Shown in pieces: positions 62,027-64,000 of a stretch of 64,000 nucleotides of DNA. The position numbers were made by a program, and so were the translations under genes. The notes beneath the pieces are model-generated. The model did not search any database. It was not told the DNA's origin and saw only the letters and a list, made by a program, of their open reading frames with translations. This DNA is from Aureispira sp045105775 (GTDB taxonomy: Bacteria; Bacteroidota; Bacteroidia; Chitinophagales; Saprospiraceae), in the NCBI GenBank assembly GCA_045105775.1, contig JBGCDW010000083.1:1-64000 (forward strand). The letters run 5' to 3'. The stretch's first letter is position 1, and each line of letters opens with the position of its first letter.

Positions 62027-62539
62027 ATGAAAGAAATTTTAGCTATTTGTATTTTGGTGCTTGCTTGGTGCAGTACTGCTAGTGCCCAATTTCCTAAACA
62101 AGTAAAAGTACTGGATGTAAAAATCAATGGTACCACTTCTGTCAAAGGAGATTTATCGGAAGGACAGTTTGTTGATTTACGCTTTGGGATGCGCGGATCA
62201 GTAGGCTGTTTTACAGAAGCAGAAAAAACACGCTACAATGGTAAACACCGTTTGTATGCCTTTAAAGTACCTGCCAATGCCAAGGTATTGGTGGAAATGA
62301 CGACTCCTAGCGATATGAGTTTATATGGCTATATGATTACACAAAATCGTTTTGAGGTGCCTCCTTATTTAGAAAATGTAAGCAAATCGGGTTGTAGTGC
62401 AAGCGCACAACCTATGGGCAGCAAAGAACGCATTATGCTCAAAGCTGGCTCTACTCCTATGCATGTAGTTGTAGCGGTGACGGGGGTAGAGGAAAATGAT
62501 TTAGGGGCTTTTAATCTTACGGTGACCACTAGACAATAG
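62027..62539 (+). CDS. Unrecognised exported protein
   Basis: A 170-aa protein with signal peptide MKEILAICILVLAWCSTASA. The mature part looks like a beta-rich single domain (RLYAFKVPANAKVLVEMTTP, MHVVVAVTGVEENDLGAFNL), reminiscent of bacterial pre-peptidase C-terminal (PPC) domains, with two cysteines (GSVGCF and KSGCSA) that could form a disulfide. I cannot name a function. It has its own promoter and terminator, so it is monocistronic. Confidence 0.72.
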   Translation: MKEILAICILVLAWCSTASAQFPKQVKVLDVKINGTTSVKGDLSEGQFVDLRFGMRGSVGCFTEAEKTRYNGKHRLYAFKVPANAKVLVEMTTPSDMSLYGYMITQNRFEVPPYLENVSKSGCSASAQPMGSKERIMLKAGSTPMHVVVAVTGVEENDLGAFNLTVTTRQ

Positions 62540-62570
62540 GTTTATTCCCCTATAATAATAGCACAAGCTT

Positions 62571-62607
62571 CCCGAATTTTAGTTCTTACTAAAATTCGGG
62601 ATTTTTT
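62571..62607 (+). terminator. Terminator after 62027 gene
   Basis: Perfect 13-bp arms (62571-62583 and 62588-62600) with a TCTT loop, then A and six T's. Confidence 0.92.
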
Positions 62608-62761
62608 ATGCTCAAACATAGATTTTCAGAGTGAATCATATAATAAAATTCTAAAACTTATTTATTTTTTAAAGTATAAAATCGTAAATTGGCGGCTGAC
62701 TACAAAATTGACCTTGGATGGAAAAGCCATCCTATTACTATTAATTAATAAAAACTGAACT

Positions 62762-63940
62762 ATGAGGAAAAGTAAGATTGCAAAACTTTTCGATTGGAAT
62801 GCCTATACCCAAGCACAAGATGTCCTAGCCCAATCTCCTGACCAAAAACAAACCATCAAACAAGCAGCCAAACAAGAAAAAGCGCTACGAGCGTTTGAGT
62901 CCTCTGTCACCAAAGACATTAAGCTTGGTTTAAAAATGCTACAAGAAGCTGTCAAAAAGGGCGAAGCCGCCGAACTGCCTTATTTTTTGCACCTAGACTA
63001 TTTTACCAAGGCCAAGGAAGGCACAGGAAGCTTGCTCATTTTGGGTACGCAGCCAGCTATACGCAAGGCATTTGTAGCGGCTGGAAAAACACCAGATAAA
63101 GTGAACTTGTCATACGGAACTGCCAAACTAGATGCCAACAATATCCTGCGTTTTGTACCTGAAACCAATGGCATGAAAGTAAAACCCAAGCCCTTGGTAG
63201 ATAGCCTAAAGCAAGCGCCGATTGCCAAGAGTAATCCGGGGTTTTGGTCCAAGCGCAAGGTGAATAATGTTATCATTGGAGCCGAAGAAGCAACCGAAAC
63301 TTTGACGGGAGATAGCGACTTGGTAGAGGAGCAAGTAACCTATACCGAAAATGGTGCAAATTCGGAGGTGTACGATGCCTTTAAATCATTCGTGAATAGA
63401 GATTATGTAAATAGCAATGGCACTCGGAATGCGGAGTATTACGCTCAAATATTGCAACAAGTAGACCAATGGGTTGCCAAACTGCAAGCCGAATTTAAGG
63501 CCAAAGGCGATAAAACCTTACAGAGGGCGTATCAGCAAATGGGAAAAACGATGCTGGCGTTTAAGCAAAAGGTGCAACAAGAAATGCAAGCTGGAAAAAA
63601 ACAGCAGATCAACGAAGAAAGTAACTTGTCGAGTATAGAGCAAGTGTTTATGCGTACTGTAGAGGAACACAAAGCAAGCGGAGACCCGTACCAACAATCA
63701 ATATTAAAAGGCAAGTTGGAGCGTATTTTGTTGGAATTGGAGCAAAAAATCAATGGCGATGAGCAGGCAACAGCGGCATTGGCCTTGCAAACACGCTTAA
63801 AAGCGGCATTGGTTGATTTGAGTACTCAAGAAACAGCACCAAATCAAGAAGTAGATACGGAAGTACAGCAGAAATTAGTACAGTTTGCACAAAAAATACA
63901 GCAATTGGTGCAACAACATATCGCTACTCCGATAACTTAA
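62762..63940 (+). CDS. Unrecognised protein with coiled coil, related to 37657 gene
   Basis: A 392-aa protein without signal peptide. Residues 1-60 are helical; 67-175 form a compact domain (FLHLDYFTKAKEGTGSLLIL, IRKAFVAAGKTPDKVNLSYG, ILRFVPETNGMKVKPKPLVD, NPGFWSKRKVNNVII) that seems to align with residues 44-150 of the gene at 37657. Residues 220-390 are helical, Gln/Lys/Glu-rich and coiled-coil-like. I cannot assign a function. The gene stands alone, with a possible exported-protein gene starting 30 bp downstream. Confidence 0.7.
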   Translation: MRKSKIAKLFDWNAYTQAQDVLAQSPDQKQTIKQAAKQEKALRAFESSVTKDIKLGLKMLQEAVKKGEAAELPYFLHLDYFTKAKEGTGSLLILGTQPAIRKAFVAAGKTPDKVNLSYGTAKLDANNILRFVPETNGMKVKPKPLVDSLKQAPIAKSNPGFWSKRKVNNVIIGAEEATETLTGDSDLVEEQVTYTENGANSEVYDAFKSFVNRDYVNSNGTRNAEYYAQILQQVDQWVAKLQAEFKAKGDKTLQRAYQQMGKTMLAFKQKVQQEMQAGKKQQINEESNLSSIEQVFMRTVEEHKASGDPYQQSILKGKLERILLELEQKINGDEQATAALALQTRLKAALVDLSTQETAPNQEVDTEVQQKLVQFAQKIQQLVQQHIATPIT

Positions 63941-63970
63941 TTAACCCTTATTATCAAAAATTGATAGCTA

Positions 63971-64000
63971 TGAGATTATACCTTGTTTTATTACCCTTTC
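63971..64000 (+). CDS. Start of a gene cut by the window end
   Basis: An ATG followed by codons for MRLYLVLLPF, the beginning of a probable signal peptide. It lies 30 bp after the preceding gene on the same strand. Only ten codons are visible, so this is tentative. Confidence 0.35.

Noticed and set aside
1..64000. CRISPR array, rRNA or tRNA genes
   Set aside because: I looked for regularly spaced direct repeats and for tRNA-like GTTCGAATCC arms and acceptor stems and saw none. Short RNA genes without such landmarks could still be missed.
1..64000. Insertion sequences or transposases
   Set aside because: No transposase-like protein is encoded. The inverted repeats found lie in non-coding DNA without a transposase between them.

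Overview
The window comes from a Bacteroidota chromosome and most resembles the Saprospiria (an Aureispira-like genome is my best guess; that is inference). The evidence is moderate AT-richness, TonB-dependent receptors paired with DUF4249 lipoproteins, C-terminal type IX secretion (T9SS) sorting domains, TTG-N19/20-TAnnTTTG promoters, no clear Shine-Dalgarno sequences, and many hairpin terminators. I see no rRNA, tRNA, CRISPR array or intact insertion sequence.

Layout. 0-1.65 kb: an AT-rich AbiEi/AbiEii type IV toxin-antitoxin pair. 1.6-6.2 kb (minus strand): rfaE2-like heptose adenylyltransferase, an AglD/YbhN-type membrane protein, fumarylacetoacetase and a Wzx/MATE-type flippase. 6.6-13.5 kb: an outer-membrane barrel, a one-chain UvrD-type helicase fused to an iron-sulfur nuclease domain, and a TonB-dependent receptor. 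13.5-16.9 kb: a GNAT/FemAB-like enzyme and an ECF sigma / membrane anti-sigma-like / Spy-like trio. 16.9-22.4 kb: two near-duplicate S74-chaperone surface proteins and a secreted multicopper oxidase. 22.7-29.3 kb: two tandem TonB-receptor/DUF4249 pairs; a 3' scrap of a third DUF4249 gene survives near 20.2 kb. 29.6-33.3 kb: M1 peptidase, HupE/UreJ-like protein and a DUF6702-like protein.

Replication and segregation. Three identical 16-bp palindromes (TGTTCCACGTGGAACA) at 33.35-33.49 kb match the parS site bound by ParB. About 17 kb away, the 1.1-kb gap at 50.3-51.4 kb carries five perfect DnaA boxes and more than ten near matches beside AT-rich tracts, and is very probably the chromosomal origin oriC. 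The next gene encodes an SRAP-family protein that has lost all the usual catalytic residues. Between and around these lie housekeeping genes: thrB, a class III aminotransferase, a CPBP protease, cdsA, ileS, metF, heme A synthase, and a transketolase split into two genes around an FAD oxidoreductase.

Most striking is the DNA upstream of ileS (38.59-38.76 kb). It has a consensus Bacteroidota promoter, a 23-codon reading frame with five isoleucine codons (three in a row), an intrinsic terminator, and a 10-nt segment at the end of the frame that is perfectly complementary to the terminator's 5' arm and loop. This is the architecture of ribosome-mediated transcription attenuation and suggests that ileS senses charged tRNA-Ile through a leader peptide. 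The last 7 kb hold an M48 lipoprotein protease, a TPR protein, an M1 peptidase with a barrel-like C-terminus, and unrecognised proteins, one of which appears to share a domain with the orphan gene at 37.7 kb.
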